Shown here: one piece after another, positions 17,941-28,700 of the stretch
Layout: every line of letters begins with the position of its first letter
Numbering within the stretch: the stretch's first letter is position 1
From: Acidobacteriaceae bacterium
GTDB lineage: Bacteria > Acidobacteriota > Terriglobia > Terriglobales > Acidobacteriaceae
Direction: 5' to 3'
NCBI GenBank assembly: GCA_028283625.1
Contig: JAPWKG010000024.1
Coordinates: 124,001-188,000 of the forward strand
DNA: 64,000 nt
The notes under the pieces: model-generated
Told to the model about the DNA's origin: nothing
Database searches by the model: none
Seen by the model: only the letters and a program-made list of their open reading frames with translations
Program-made: the position numbers and the translations under genes

Positions 17941-19050
17941 ATGATCCTCGGTGTACCGAAGGAAGTAAAGATTCTTGAGACGCGTGTGTCGATTACGCCC
18001 GCAGGCGTAGATGCGTTGCGTGAAGCTGGGCACACAGTTCTCGTGGAGACGAACGCCGGGGCCGCTTCGGGCTTTAGTGATGCGGACTATAAAGCCGTAG
18101 GTGCCGAGGTGCTTGCAACGGCGGCAGAGGTTTGGAGCCGTTCGGAGATGGTCGTGAAGGTGAAGGAGCCGCTGCCCTCAGAGTTCGGCTTTTTCCGGAA
18201 GGATCTGATTCTATTCACCTACCTGCATCTGGCTCCGTTGCCTGAGCTTACCGATGAGTTGCTGAAGGCAGGCGTGACGGCGATCGCCTATGAGACCGTC
18301 ACCGACGCACGCGGCCAGCTGCCGTTGCTGGTGCCGATGTCAGAGGTTGCAGGCCGTCTCTCGGTGCAGGTTGGCGCGAGCTATCTGGAAAAGAGCAAGG
18401 GTGGCCGTGGTCTTCTGCTGGGTGGTGTTCCGGGTGTGCTTCCGGCAAAGGTTGTTATCGTCGGCGGTGGTGTGGTCGGCATCAATGCTGCGAAGATGGC
18501 CAGCGGTCTCGGCGCGCGTGTCACCATTCTGGATCGCGATCCCAGCCGTCTCCGTCAGCTCGACGACATCTTTGCAGGACGGATTGCGACGCTGGCCTCA
18601 AACCAGTACAACCTGACCGAAGCCGTAGCGGACGCAGACCTGGTGATCGGTGGTGTGTTGATTCCCGGAAGCAACGCGCCGAAGCTTGTGACCGCTGAGA
18701 TGGTCAAGAAGATGCGTGAAGGCTCGGTAATCGTCGATGTAGCGATTGACCAGGGTGGCTGCCTGGAGACGGCACGGCCGACCTCGCACACCGACCCTTC
18801 CTACGTGGTCGACGGCGTGGTGCACTACTGCGTGACGAACATGCCGGCGGCGGTTCCGAATACCTCCACCTTGGCGCTGACCAATGCGACGTTGCCCTAC
18901 GTGCTGCGGTTGGCCACCTTCGGAACGCTGGCGCTTTCCGATGCGCATCTTCGTGAAGGGCTGAACACTTATGCGGGCAAGCTTACCTGCAAGGCTGTTG
19001 CTGAGTCGCAGAATCGCGAGTACACCGAAGCACTCTCTCTCCTGCAGTAG
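17941..19050 (+). CDS. ald: Alanine dehydrogenase
   Basis: The enzyme converts L-alanine reversibly to pyruvate and ammonium with NAD. The 369-residue product shows the family features: [10 protein letters not shown] start, catalytic lysine region VVKVKEP (K73/K75) and His96 in YLHLAP, and a Rossmann motif [30 protein letters not shown] segment and the C-terminal [16 protein letters not shown] complete the family pattern. Length fits the usual 360-375. Likely controlled by the divergent Lrp-family regulator; ended by a strong hairpin at 19064. Confidence 0.97.
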   Translation: MILGVPKEVKILETRVSITPAGVDALREAGHTVLVETNAGAASGFSDADYKAVGAEVLATAAEVWSRSEMVVKVKEPLPSEFGFFRKDLILFTYLHLAPLPELTDELLKAGVTAIAYETVTDARGQLPLLVPMSEVAGRLSVQVGASYLEKSKGGRGLLLGGVPGVLPAKVVIVGGGVVGINAAKMASGLGARVTILDRDPSRLRQLDDIFAGRIATLASNQYNLTEAVADADLVIGGVLIPGSNAPKLVTAEMVKKMREGSVIVDVAIDQGGCLETARPTSHTDPSYVVDGVVHYCVTNMPAAVPNTSTLALTNATLPYVLRLATFGTLALSDAHLREGLNTYAGKLTCKAVAESQNREYTEALSLLQ

Positions 19051-19063
19051 GAAGCGGCAGATC

Positions 19064-19105
19064 AAAAAAACGGGGCGCCTCGGTTGAGAGGCGCCCCGTT
19101 TTTTT
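19064..19105. terminator. Bidirectional intrinsic terminator between ald and the amidohydrolase gene
   Basis: ACGGGGCGCCTC and GAGGCGCCCCGT form a perfect stem around GGTTGA. It is preceded by seven A and followed by seven T, so it can stop transcription from both convergent genes. Confidence 0.93.
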
Positions 19106-19114
19106 GCGGAGGGG

Positions 19115-20836
19115 TTAGGGCTCGCGCTTGTAGAGAACTTCATCTTGCTTGATAGTCTCAAGCACGCGAATCTCTCGAAGGTGGTCCGGGTTTGCCTTGA
19201 GCGGGTCTTCTTCGAGCAGCACGAAGTCGGCGTATTTTCCGGGCTCGATGGAGCCCTTGATGTTGTCGTCGAACTGCTGATAGGCCGGCCAGAGGGTGAG
19301 AGCCTTGAGTGCGGTCATCGCATCAATCCGTTGGTCAGGACCCAGCACGAAGCCACTACGCGTTTTACGGTTCACCGCGCACCACCACAGCATCATGGGG
19401 TTTGGCGGGATGATCGGAGCATCGGAGTGCAGGCTGAACAGGATGTGGTGATCCAGGGCCGAGTGCAACGGTGAGATATAGGCTGCGCGTTGCTCCCCGA
19501 GAATTTCCTTGCGGTGCCAGTCGCCCCAGTAAAAAGTGTGGGCTTCAAAGAAGGAAGGGAAGACGTGTAGCTGCACATAGCGGTCGAACTGATCGGGCCG
19601 CATGACCTGCGAGTGAATGATGACGGGGCGGCGGTCATTGGCGCCGTACTTGGCTTCAGCTTTCTGCAGTGCATTGAGCACTTCGTCGATAGCGGCATCT
19701 CCGTTTGCGTGCGTAATGACCTGCCAGTCTTTGCTGTACGCGTGGTCATATACTGCGTCCATCTGTTCCTGGCTCATGTTTGGAAAGCCACGGTACTCGT
19801 TGCTGGCTCCATCGGGAGGATGCACGTACGCCGTTGTAAACCATGCGGTTTTGCCCTGCGGAGAGCCATCGGCGAAGACCTTGACTCCCTGGAACTTCAG
19901 GTGGCCAGTGTACTGCTTGCTGAAGGTGATGCCGAGTTGGCTCACAAAGGCGTCGGCGCCGGCGTACACGGGGTAGGCAATGACATCTAGCTTCAGCAGG
20001 CCCTTGCTGTTGGCTGTCTGTAGCATCTTGATCATATCGGCGGGACCGGTCGCTCCGTCCTGCACGGTGGTGTAGCCAAAGCCTGCGTAATACGTTTGTG
20101 CGGCCTGCAGGGATTGTGCCATCTGCTGGGGCGAGGGAGGGGGAATGAACTTGCGAATGCCAGCCGCCGCGGCATCGGCAAGTACGCCGTTCAGCTCTCC
20201 GGTCGATGGATCGTGAAAGAGCTTGCCTCCCTCAGGATCGGGCGTATTCCGGTCGTAGCCAAGCGTTTTCAGCGCGAGACTGTTGCAGGTGGCAAGGTGT
20301 CCGGAGGCGTGCTGCAGGCAGAGAGGGTAGGTTGTGGTGATGGCATCCAGATCCTGACGCATGGGGTGGCGATGTTCTGCCAGTTCGGCGTCATCGTACC
20401 CGAAGGCGTAAGCAAACTCGCCGGGCTTGGGCGGATGCGCAGCAATGTGCTCACGCATGATGTGTTGAATATCCGCGACAGTACGCACTGAGCCAACCGG
20501 TGGCGGATTGAGATTCGGAATGCCCCACAGTGCGGCGACCATGGTGAAGTGGGAGTGGCCGTCCACAAATCCGGGGAGCATAGTTTTGCCGTGCAGATCG
20601 ACGACCCTGGTTGTTGCTGCTTTATACGCCAGAATCTGCTGGTCTGTACCAACCGCGAGGATCTGACCTTTGGCCACGGCCACGGCCTCTGCCTTTGGCT
20701 GTGCATCGTTTACGGTGATCACATTGCCATGCAGGTAAATCGTATCGGCCGGCGTGTTCTGTTGGCTCCATGCGGAGGCGGCATGGAGAAGGATGCAACA
20801 GGCTGTCGTGCGTATGCAGCGAACGAGGTAGTCCAT
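19115..20836 (-). CDS. Exported YtcJ-like amidohydrolase (amidohydrolase family 3)
   Basis: The 573-residue product begins with a short signal peptide (MDYLVRCIRTTACCILLHAASAWS), placing it in the periplasm or outside. The metal-dependent hydrolase fold is shown by GFVDGHSHF (first His pair), a later VFADGSPQGK, THANGDAAIDEVL and FSLHSDAPIIPPNPM, and the IKGSIEPGKYADFVLLEEDP ending of this family. The substrate is unknown: relatives act on cyclic amides, formamides or ureas, and most are unassigned. It lies convergent to ald; upstream is the MocR regulator gene on the same strand, 167 bp away. Confidence 0.85.
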   Translation of the reverse strand: MDYLVRCIRTTACCILLHAASAWSQQNTPADTIYLHGNVITVNDAQPKAEAVAVAKGQILAVGTDQQILAYKAATTRVVDLHGKTMLPGFVDGHSHFTMVAALWGIPNLNPPPVGSVRTVADIQHIMREHIAAHPPKPGEFAYAFGYDDAELAEHRHPMRQDLDAITTTYPLCLQHASGHLATCNSLALKTLGYDRNTPDPEGGKLFHDPSTGELNGVLADAAAAGIRKFIPPPSPQQMAQSLQAAQTYYAGFGYTTVQDGATGPADMIKMLQTANSKGLLKLDVIAYPVYAGADAFVSQLGITFSKQYTGHLKFQGVKVFADGSPQGKTAWFTTAYVHPPDGASNEYRGFPNMSQEQMDAVYDHAYSKDWQVITHANGDAAIDEVLNALQKAEAKYGANDRRPVIIHSQVMRPDQFDRYVQLHVFPSFFEAHTFYWGDWHRKEILGEQRAAYISPLHSALDHHILFSLHSDAPIIPPNPMMLWWCAVNRKTRSGFVLGPDQRIDAMTALKALTLWPAYQQFDDNIKGSIEPGKYADFVLLEEDPLKANPDHLREIRVLETIKQDEVLYKREP

Positions 20837-21003
20837 AAGGTATCTCCAGGAAGTGAGAAGAGGAGGCCTTGTGTGGCAACGTGCCGTGCCATCAAGGCAG
20901 ATCGTGGCCTATGAAGAGATTGTTCGGAGCGTAGCAAAAAGCATCAGGCCATTTAAGGCCAGTGCGTTCAATCGTTAGATCCAATTGAACTGCTGGGTAT
21001 GGG

Positions 21004-22533
21004 CTAACGGGACCGAACCTGTGCTGTGTCACGTCTTTGCCGCATGCCGCGCACGATGCGAGAAAGGCGTTCGATCCCCGGCTCTATCGATTCGAGGGGG
21101 ATGGTGGAGTAGGCGAGGCGCAGATAGTTGCCCGGTGGCTCTTCCGCGAAGAAGACCGTCCCGCTTTCAAGCAAAATGCCATGCGATCGTGCCTGTTGGG
21201 TCACTTTGAGCATGTTCATATGCTCGGGAGCTCGTAGCCAGAGCGCTGACCCGCCCATTGGCTCACGGAACTGCCAGCGCGGCAGGTGTTTTCGACACGC
21301 GTCGGTGATGCGGCGGGCGCGTTGCTCAAGTGAGGCGCGGTTGGACGCAAGCAGAACTTCGTAGTGACCCTGAGCGATAAAGAGTGCCATTGCACGCTGG
21401 TTATTCGTCGGTGGATGGCGAATAATCAGTCGCCGCAGCAGGCGTGCCTTTTGAATCAGCTGTGCAGGCGCCACGATGTAGCCAATACGCAGGCCGGGGG
21501 AAAGGATTTTGGAAAAGCTGCCCACGTAGATCACTCGACCTGAACGGTCCATTGCTTTGAGCGCAGGTGAGGGTTGGCCTACGAACTGGGTTTCGGCATC
21601 GTAATCGTCTTCGATCAGAACGAAGTCGTGCTGCTCAGCCAGACGCAGCAGCTCAAGGCGGCTTTCGAGCGGTAGCGTTGCGCCGGTGGGGCATTGATGG
21701 CTGGGCGTGCAGTAAACGTAGTCGCACTCGTGCAGGCGGTCAGAGAGTTCGATTCCGTTTTCACCTACGGGCAAGCGTTGCAGCTTGGCTCCACGGCGCA
21801 GAAAAATATTGCGTGCGTCCATGTAGCCGGGGTCTTCAATGCCTACGGTCGAGCTGGTCCCGAGCAGAAGCTCAGAGAGAAGAAAAAGCGCCATTTGTGT
21901 CCCGAGCGTAACGATGACTTCGTCGGCCTGCGCGACGATGCCACGCTTTGGCAGCACGCGAGTCAGAATCTCGGAGACAAGCATTGGATCGTCAAGATCA
22001 ATTGCATCAGCGGCCCAACGCGAGCTATCTGGTACGGCCTGCGCAAGACGGCTACACTCACGCCACTCCGCGAGAGGGAAAAGCTTCGGGTCCAGCTGCC
22101 CGTAGACGAAAGGGAAGGGGTAGCTTTGCCAGTCGCGCGGTTTCTCGAGCCACTTGTCCTGCACGATCCCCGTTACGACGCGCTGCTCCCAGTCCGGCGC
22201 AGCGGTCTGCTCGGCGCGGAGCTTTAGTCGTGTTGCCGAGTGCTCTCCTCTGGGAGCGACGAAGTAGCCACGTCGTTCGCGCGACTCCAGGAAGCCTTGC
22301 GTGGCAAGCCGCTCATAGGTGAGAGCTACCGTGATGCGCGCAATCTTGAGCAGCTGGGCCAGCTCACGCGTAGAAGGCAAGCGTTCCCCGGCAGGGAGCT
22401 TACCGCTAAGGATGGCTTCCACAAGGCTCATCCGCAGGGCGTCCTGCAAGGTGTGGTGTTTGCGCAGCGAGTCCGGAAGAATTTGTCCCCAAAGAACTTC
22501 GCTTTGGATTTTGCGGCTAGGCTTGGTGCGCAT
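21004..22533 (-). CDS. MocR/PdxR-type regulator: GntR HTH fused to aminotransferase domain
   Basis: The 509-residue product has an N-terminal GntR winged helix (about 27-95: ALRMSLVEAILSGKLPAGER, LPSTRELAQLLKIARITV) and a C-terminal class I aminotransferase fold. The fold carries IEDDYDAE and the PLP lysine in VGSFSKILSPGLRIGY. MocR proteins use PLP or its adducts as effectors; studied members (GabR, TauR, PdxR) activate neighbouring amino-acid or vitamin B6 genes. It is divergent, by 82 bp, from an omega-aminotransferase gene, which is the likely target. The nearby reductase and exporter make a TauR-like role the best guess. Confidence 0.92.
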   Translation of the reverse strand: MRTKPSRKIQSEVLWGQILPDSLRKHHTLQDALRMSLVEAILSGKLPAGERLPSTRELAQLLKIARITVALTYERLATQGFLESRERRGYFVAPRGEHSATRLKLRAEQTAAPDWEQRVVTGIVQDKWLEKPRDWQSYPFPFVYGQLDPKLFPLAEWRECSRLAQAVPDSSRWAADAIDLDDPMLVSEILTRVLPKRGIVAQADEVIVTLGTQMALFLLSELLLGTSSTVGIEDPGYMDARNIFLRRGAKLQRLPVGENGIELSDRLHECDYVYCTPSHQCPTGATLPLESRLELLRLAEQHDFVLIEDDYDAETQFVGQPSPALKAMDRSGRVIYVGSFSKILSPGLRIGYIVAPAQLIQKARLLRRLIIRHPPTNNQRAMALFIAQGHYEVLLASNRASLEQRARRITDACRKHLPRWQFREPMGGSALWLRAPEHMNMLKVTQQARSHGILLESGTVFFAEEPPGNYLRLAYSTIPLESIEPGIERLSRIVRGMRQRRDTAQVRSR

Positions 22534-22615
22534 GTGGCCTCACAGGAAGCAGATGCTGGCTCTATTGCGGTGTATGCCCATGTTTACCATAAGCCCTACC
22601 TGATGAGGTCCATCC

Positions 22616-23956
22616 ATGTTTGAACCAACTGCAAGCGCTAAAAAACTACCACGCTCCATGAACGCGCAATGGCTCCCGTTTACCCCGAACCGAGACTTCC
22701 TGCGTGACCCGAAAATGTTTGCCCGTGCCAGCGGGGTCTTCTACACGGATGTGGAAGGACGAAGTGTTCTTGACGGCGCCTCTGGCCTCTTTACAACACC
22801 GGCGGGACACGCTCGAGTAGAGATAGCCGATGCGGTTCGCGAGCAGATGCTGGCGTTGGACTTTACCCCGAGCTTTTTACGTGGGCATAACGGATCGTTC
22901 GCACTCGCTGAGCAAATTGTCGAAATCCTGCCGAAGGGAATGGAGCGCGTCTTTTTCGTAAACTCTGGCTCCGAAGCGGTGGATACGGCGTTAAAGATTT
23001 GTCTGGCCTACCATCGTGCACGCCGCGACTCTGGCCGACAAATGTTTGTTTCGCGCGAGCGGGCGTATCACGGCGTGAACTTTGGCGGTGTGGCGCTTGC
23101 AGGTATGGTGAACAACCGTCGTGCGTTTGGTGCGCCGGCGCTTCCAGTAGCGCACATGCGCCACACCTGGCAGGAGCAAAGCCGCTTTACGCGTGGTCAG
23201 GCGACTACGGGGGCCGAGCTCGCGGACGACCTGCTGCGCATGATCCGTCTCTACGGTGCGGAGAACATTGCAGCGTGCGTTGTTGAGCCGATTGCTGGCT
23301 CTACCGGGGTTCTGGTTCCGCCGGTAGGCTATCTGGAGCGCTTGCGTGCAATCTGTGATGAGTATGGTCTTCTGCTGGTCTTCGATGAGGTGATCTGCGG
23401 CTTCGGGCGCACGGGAAAAGCCTTTGCTGCGCAGAGCTTCGGCGTGACTCCGGACATCATCACAATGGCAAAGGCCATCACCAATGGGTGTGTTCCGATG
23501 GGGGCAGTGGCTGTGGGCAAGCACGTATATGAAGCGGTCGTGGAGGCCGCTGCGCCGGATGCTATTGAGCTCTTCCATGGCTATACATGGTCTGCTCATC
23601 CTGTAGCGTGTGCCGCGGGAATTGCCACGCAAACGATCTTTCAGCAGGAGAAACTATTCGCTCGTTCACAACATCTCTCGGGTGTGTTTCTGGAAACGCT
23701 ATACGGGCTTGAAGATCTGCCGGGCGTCACGGACATTCGCGGCTTTGGCATGTTGGGGGGAGTTGATACAGACCCAAAGGTGCTAGGCGTTGATGGGTAC
23801 GTCCTGCAGAAACGTCTCTTTGATCGTGGTCTGCACATTAAGACCACGGGTGACTGCGCCATCTTCGCTCCCCCGTTTGTGAGCACGAGCGAACAGATCC
23901 AAAGCATGATCGGCATCTTCCGCGATACGGTGGGGGATTTGGTTCGGGGGGCCTGA
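22616..23956 (+). CDS. Class III omega-aminotransferase (beta-alanine/taurine-pyruvate type)
   Basis: The 446-residue PLP enzyme moves the terminal amino group of an omega-amino acid to pyruvate or 2-oxoglutarate. Family motifs are FFVNSGSEAVDTALK, RAYHGVNFGGVALAG, VVEPIAGSTGVLVPP, LVFDEVICGFGRTGKAF and the PLP lysine in IITMAKAITNGCVPMGAV. The YTWSAHPVACAAG segment resembles omega-amino acid:pyruvate transaminases. The downstream genes (IsfD-like reductase, TauE-like exporter) favour taurine as donor, giving sulfoacetaldehyde. Beta-alanine or GABA remain possible. The stop is 8 bp before the next gene, so this is an operon. Confidence 0.9.
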   Translation: MFEPTASAKKLPRSMNAQWLPFTPNRDFLRDPKMFARASGVFYTDVEGRSVLDGASGLFTTPAGHARVEIADAVREQMLALDFTPSFLRGHNGSFALAEQIVEILPKGMERVFFVNSGSEAVDTALKICLAYHRARRDSGRQMFVSRERAYHGVNFGGVALAGMVNNRRAFGAPALPVAHMRHTWQEQSRFTRGQATTGAELADDLLRMIRLYGAENIAACVVEPIAGSTGVLVPPVGYLERLRAICDEYGLLLVFDEVICGFGRTGKAFAAQSFGVTPDIITMAKAITNGCVPMGAVAVGKHVYEAVVEAAAPDAIELFHGYTWSAHPVACAAGIATQTIFQQEKLFARSQHLSGVFLETLYGLEDLPGVTDIRGFGMLGGVDTDPKVLGVDGYVLQKRLFDRGLHIKTTGDCAIFAPPFVSTSEQIQSMIGIFRDTVGDLVRGA

Positions 23957-23964
23957 GAGAGCGT

Positions 23965-24717
23965 ATGGTCGTTTTCGTTACAGGCGCAAGCTCAGGGTTT
24001 GGCGCCAGCATCGCACGTTCTCTTGCGGGGGACGGTCATACGGTGATTGCAGCAGGCCGGCGTAAGGAAAAGCTTGAGGCGCTCGCGGCAGAGGATGAGC
24101 GGTTCCATATCTTGCCGGTCGTGCTCGACGTCTGCGACCGGGGCTCTGTTGCGCGGGTGATGGCTCAGGTTGAGTCCGAGATCGATGTGATCGATTGCCT
24201 GATCAACAATGCGGGGCTTGCTCTCGGTGTTGATCCTGCGTATCAGGCGTCTTTGGATGAGTGGGTACAGATGGTGAACACGAATGTGCTTGGGGTTCTG
24301 TATTGCACGCATGCGGTGCTGCCGGGCATGGTGCGGCGGAACTTCGGAAGAATCATCAACCTCGGTTCCGTTGCTGGAGCCTATCCGTATCCCGGCGGCA
24401 ATGTGTATGGGGCTACCAAGGCCTTTGTGCGCCAGCTAAGCCTGAACCTGCGAGCTGATCTTACAGGCAAAAATATCCATGTCACGAATATTGAGCCAGG
24501 GCTTTGCGGTGGGACGGAGTTTTCCATAACGCGTTTTCACGGTGACGCGAAGAAGGCAGAAGAACTCTATCGGCAAACGCAACCACTGCAGGCAGAAGAC
24601 ATTGCCGAAGTTGTGCGGTGGCTGCTTTCCCTGCCGGAGCATGTGAATATCAACGATCTTTCCATGATGCCCACCTGCCAGGGGTTCGGCCACTTCAACG
24701 TTGTGCGGAATGCCTGA
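23965..24717 (+). CDS. Short-chain dehydrogenase, YdfG/IsfD type (possible sulfoacetaldehyde reductase)
   Basis: The 250-residue NAD(P) enzyme has VTGASSGFGASIA (cofactor loop), AAGRR, NNAGLAL, catalytic Ser in NLGSVAGAYPYPG, and Tyr/Lys in VYGATKAF. EPGLCGGTEFS and HVNINDLSMMPT are typical of the YdfG branch (3-hydroxy acid and malonic semialdehyde dehydrogenases), which also holds IsfD, the enzyme that reduces sulfoacetaldehyde to isethionate. Placed between an omega-aminotransferase and a TauE-like exporter, it most likely reduces the aldehyde made by the aminotransferase. Malonic semialdehyde from beta-alanine is the main alternative. It overlaps the next gene by 8 bp. Confidence 0.9.
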   Translation: MVVFVTGASSGFGASIARSLAGDGHTVIAAGRRKEKLEALAAEDERFHILPVVLDVCDRGSVARVMAQVESEIDVIDCLINNAGLALGVDPAYQASLDEWVQMVNTNVLGVLYCTHAVLPGMVRRNFGRIINLGSVAGAYPYPGGNVYGATKAFVRQLSLNLRADLTGKNIHVTNIEPGLCGGTEFSITRFHGDAKKAEELYRQTQPLQAEDIAEVVRWLLSLPEHVNINDLSMMPTCQGFGHFNVVRNA

Positions 24718-25432
24718 TTCCTTACTTCTGCTTCTGCTCGGAGCAGGCTCTCTGTGCGCAGGCGCGGTAAAGGGAATGACTGGATTTGGTGGAGCGCTCA
24801 TGTTGGCGCCTCTGCTGACCTGGTGCCTGGGGGCGCGTGAAAGTGCTGTACTTCTTGTTGGCGTGCACGCAATCACAGGCGCGCAAGGAATTCGCGGCAG
24901 CGCTGCGCATATTCGTTGGCGGTCCATTACAGTCTGTTGCTTAGCCGCACTACTTGCTGCTGCGATGGTTGCGCCGAGGATGCAGCATATACGCCAGGCG
25001 GTACTGCGTCGCGAAGTTGCTGCCACGATTGTGGTGCTGTCACTTTTGCATCTACTGGGTGTCCGTCTTCGAAACCGCGGAGGTGTGTTGCTTTCGCTCG
25101 GGGTGGGCTTGTTGAGCGGAGCGATGACTGCGGCCAGCGGTTTGGGAGGGCCACCCGCTGCGATGTTTCTCGCAGGTCAGTCGGAGGAGAAACACTTCCT
25201 GCGCGGTAACCTGACCGCATACTTCATGATTCTCTACATCTCGACCTTTGCTCTTTTTCTCTTACACCATCAGGTATCTTTCTCGATGTTGCGCTATCTC
25301 GCTGTGCTCACACCGGCCTTTGCATTGGGAAATGTATGCGGAGAACGTCTCTTTCACCGCCTGCCGACTTTCTGGTTTGATCGCGGTGTAGGGCTTCTGT
25401 TGATGGCTGCTGGTGTTGCGATGTTGTTCTAG
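24710..25432 (+). CDS. TauE/SafE-family membrane exporter (IsfE-like)
   Basis: A 240-residue membrane protein with seven or eight hydrophobic helices and the two internal repeats of the TauE/SafE (DUF81) family: AGAVKGMTGFGGALMLAPLL in the first half, and GVGLLSGAMTAASGLGGPPA in the second. Members export sulfite, sulfoacetate or isethionate. The ATG at 24710 was chosen because it overlaps the reductase stop by 8 bp (coupled translation); a TTG at 24701 is in frame. In taurine-nitrogen pathways a protein of this kind exports isethionate, consistent with its neighbours. Confidence 0.9.
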   Translation: MPDSLLLLLLGAGSLCAGAVKGMTGFGGALMLAPLLTWCLGARESAVLLVGVHAITGAQGIRGSAAHIRWRSITVCCLAALLAAAMVAPRMQHIRQAVLRREVAATIVVLSLLHLLGVRLRNRGGVLLSLGVGLLSGAMTAASGLGGPPAAMFLAGQSEEKHFLRGNLTAYFMILYISTFALFLLHHQVSFSMLRYLAVLTPAFALGNVCGERLFHRLPTFWFDRGVGLLLMAAGVAMLF

Positions 25433-25738
25433 TTGCAGGAGAAGGGTAGGGCTGCGAGGCTGCATTTTTGAAGGAGAATCTGGTGGGTCTTTCTGGCTCT
25501 ATTCAAAGATGCTCTTGGTACTAGAGAAGAGGACGAAAGAAATCTACGATCTTTTTATTCGTTGCCAACTGCATATTCATCAGTCTTCGGCCCGCACTTC
25601 TTGCAGCATCCGATATCGAAGCCGCTGCATTCGTCAGCGAGTGAGGATAACGGACACATCTATTCAGAACCATGGTGATTCTGCGGTCCTTCCGCAGGTT
25701 GTGGATGTACGTCTTTTGATGGAATTCAAAGGAGTTCT
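25433..25738. promoter_or_regulatory. Intergenic region upstream of a TonB receptor gene
   Basis: This 306-bp stretch must hold the receptor's promoter, because the upstream operon ends at 25432. I see an AAAGGAG ribosome-binding site just before the ATG at 25739, but no clear -35/-10 pair. The 37-bp element found upstream of the galactan genes is not present here. Confidence 0.5.
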
Positions 25739-28700
25739 ATGCGCACTCGCCTTCTTCTTGTTGCCTGTATTTTTTTTCTTGTTCTGAGCGCTGTGCGTCT
25801 TGATGCGCAGGCTACCGCGACCTTGACCGGTATCTCGACGGATGCAAACGGTGCGCGTTTATCCCACGCCACGGTGGTGTTGACTGGAAAGCAGACCGGT
25901 ATTGCGCGATCGGTACAGACCAACGAAGTTGGCGAGTACACCATCCCTCTGCTCCTGCCGGGCGAGTACAGCGTGCGCGTGAGCCAGACAGGATTTACGA
26001 GCAAAGTGGTTGAGTCCATCGTGCTGCAGGTGGGGCAGGTGTCTCGCCTCGATGTGGCGCTCAGTGTTGGCGAGAGTGTGACGTCGGTGGACGTGCGAGG
26101 TGGGCAGGTCGATCTCGATACGGACTCTGCATCGGTCGGCACAACCATTACGAATCGGACCGTGGTCAATATGCCGCTGAATGGACGCCAGTTCTACACG
26201 TTGGCTTTGCTGGTACCGGGTGTTTATCCTCCGGTGCAGAACTCCACGCTTGGTTTTCGCGGCGGCTTCAACGTTGCTGGATCGTCAGAAGTGGCTAACT
26301 ACTTTACCTTGGACGGATTCAATAACGTTGACGGTGCCAATGGGTCGCCGACTGTTCGTCCATCGATCGACGATATTCAAGAGTTCCACGTACAGACAGG
26401 CGTTTATCAGGCGGAGTATGGCCATAACAATGGTGGCCAGGTAACCGTGTTAACCAAGCAGGGAAGTAACGCCTGGCACGGAACAGCCTATGAGTTTCTT
26501 CGCAACGATATTTTTGATGCCAGAAACTATTTTTCTCTGCGAAGCGCGCCGAACCAGTTGAAGAGAAATGATTTCGGTGGAACATTCTCTGGCCCTATCC
26601 GCTCAAATAAAACCTTCTTCTTCTTTAGCTATGAGGGGTTGCGCCTGGTGCAGTCGGTTACCACGTTGGGCAATGTGCCGACGCCGCAGGAGCAGGCAGG
26701 CAACTTCAGTGCCCTGGCCTCGTTATCCACCCCCACGGGGTACTCTCCGTTAGTCGTTGCCGATAATCAGATCAATACGGCGTATATGACTGCGTCGCAG
26801 CTGCAGGCCTATACCGTTGGCAAGGCATTGCTCTCGTATTATCCGCAGCAGAACACAACAGGGACAAATAACTACTCGTTTACAGGAAAGCGCACAGAGC
26901 ACAGTAACCAGTACAGTATGCGCCTCGACCATACCTTCAATGAGAAGGACAGCCTGTACGCAACGCTCCAGTACTTCGACGATCCGTCATTTGAGCCATC
27001 CAACGCGCTATGTGGATCAGCTCAGATTCCGGGTTTCGGTTGCAGCTCTCCTTACACCGGGCAGCTCTACGGAGGAGCCTGGAACCATATGTTTTCTTCA
27101 ACGCTTTATAACCAGTTGCGGATCGGGTTCCAGCGTGCGCGCGGTGCTCGTTATGGTGAGGACGATACGATTCCGTTCAACGAAACCTATGGAATTAATG
27201 CCTTTGACAACCCGTCATATCCGAATAATGGCGGTTTGCCGTACACGCTGATCACAGGCTTTGCTACGCTGGGCAGCTACGTCAATGTGCCGCAGGATCG
27301 CCGAGACAATCTCTACGAATACGCCGACGATCTTCTGTGGACTCTGGGGCGTCATAGCATTAAATTCGGTTTCGACGCGCAGCGTTTCCAGAACAATGAT
27401 CTCTTCACGCTTTACGGTCGAGGAGTCATGCAGTTCACCTCAGCCAATACCGGTGGCGGAACCGGTAATGCTTTGGCGGATGCGTTGCTGGGAATTCCTG
27501 CGGTAACGCTCAAGACGCCCACCGCGCCCCAGAGCTATGTGCGTGAGAACTACTTTGCAGCCTATGCCCAGGACGATTTCAAAGTGACACCGCATCTTGC
27601 GTTGAACTTCGGCCTGCGTTGGGAGCTTTTCGGCCCCCCAAACGATACCCAGAATAACTTCGCTAACTTCAATACAACCACGGGTACACCCTACAAGTTA
27701 GGCACCGATGGAACCTCGCGTCTTCCCTGGCCGAATATCTGGCACAACTTCGGACCACGTGTGGGTTTCTCGTATCAGCCACCCCTCTCCCGCACGACGG
27801 TGATTCGTGGTGGATTTGGCGTTATGTACAACCAGCAGCCTACAGAAAATGGTCTCTTCAACCTGATCACGAGCACTCCTGTACGGCAGTCTCAGACTTT
27901 TGTTTCCATTCCGTCACTACCGCTTTCGCTGGCCAACCCTTTCCCGACGAATGCGTATACAACAGCGCTTACCCCCGGAGGTATTGCAAAATCCTTTCAG
28001 GCCGCGCAGATTTATGAGTGGAGCTTCGGCGTACAGCATCAGTTCGGCTCTACGCTGCTGGATGTGGCCTACTTTGGTTCCATCGGCAGGCATATTCCGA
28101 ACGAGATCAACCTGAACCAGCCAGCAGAAGGTTACGCCAGCACAACGCTGGCAACCGCAGGCCGCCCGTATCCGAAGTACGGCAACATTACCTGGGATGA
28201 GAGTGAAGGAGCTTCCAACTTCAATTCTCTACAGGTGAAGGTGCAGCGCAATGTGGGGCATGGACTCAACATGGTCGCGTCCTACACGTACGGTCGTTCG
28301 CTGGACAATACACCGGGCATTGCAACGAGCGATAACGCGTCGCCTTCTTTTCCGCAAAACTCGCATGACCTGAATGCCGATTATGGTCGCTCGGGTTTTG
28401 ATATCAAGCATCGTTTTGTCATTAGCCCGGTCTATGAGCTTCCTTTTGGCGCGGGCAAGCGCTATGCGACGCATGGTATTCCGGGGGTACTCTTTGGCGG
28501 CTTCCAACTCTCCGGCATCCTTACGGTGCAAAGCGGAACTCCGGCAACGCCAACGTATGCCAGCAATATCAGCAACACCTTCAACAGTTCTCTGGGATCA
28601 GGAATCGACCGGCCAAACGTTCATGGAAATCCGAACGATGGTCCCAGGAACGTTTCGGAGTGGTTCGACACCAGCGTATACAGCAAGCCGCAGAGCGGAT

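Noticed and set aside
25413-25787. 124-codon plus-strand frame between the exporter and TonB genes
   Set aside because: Overlaps the ends of both real genes and has no recognisable motif; the TonB start has a proper ribosome-binding site in another frame.
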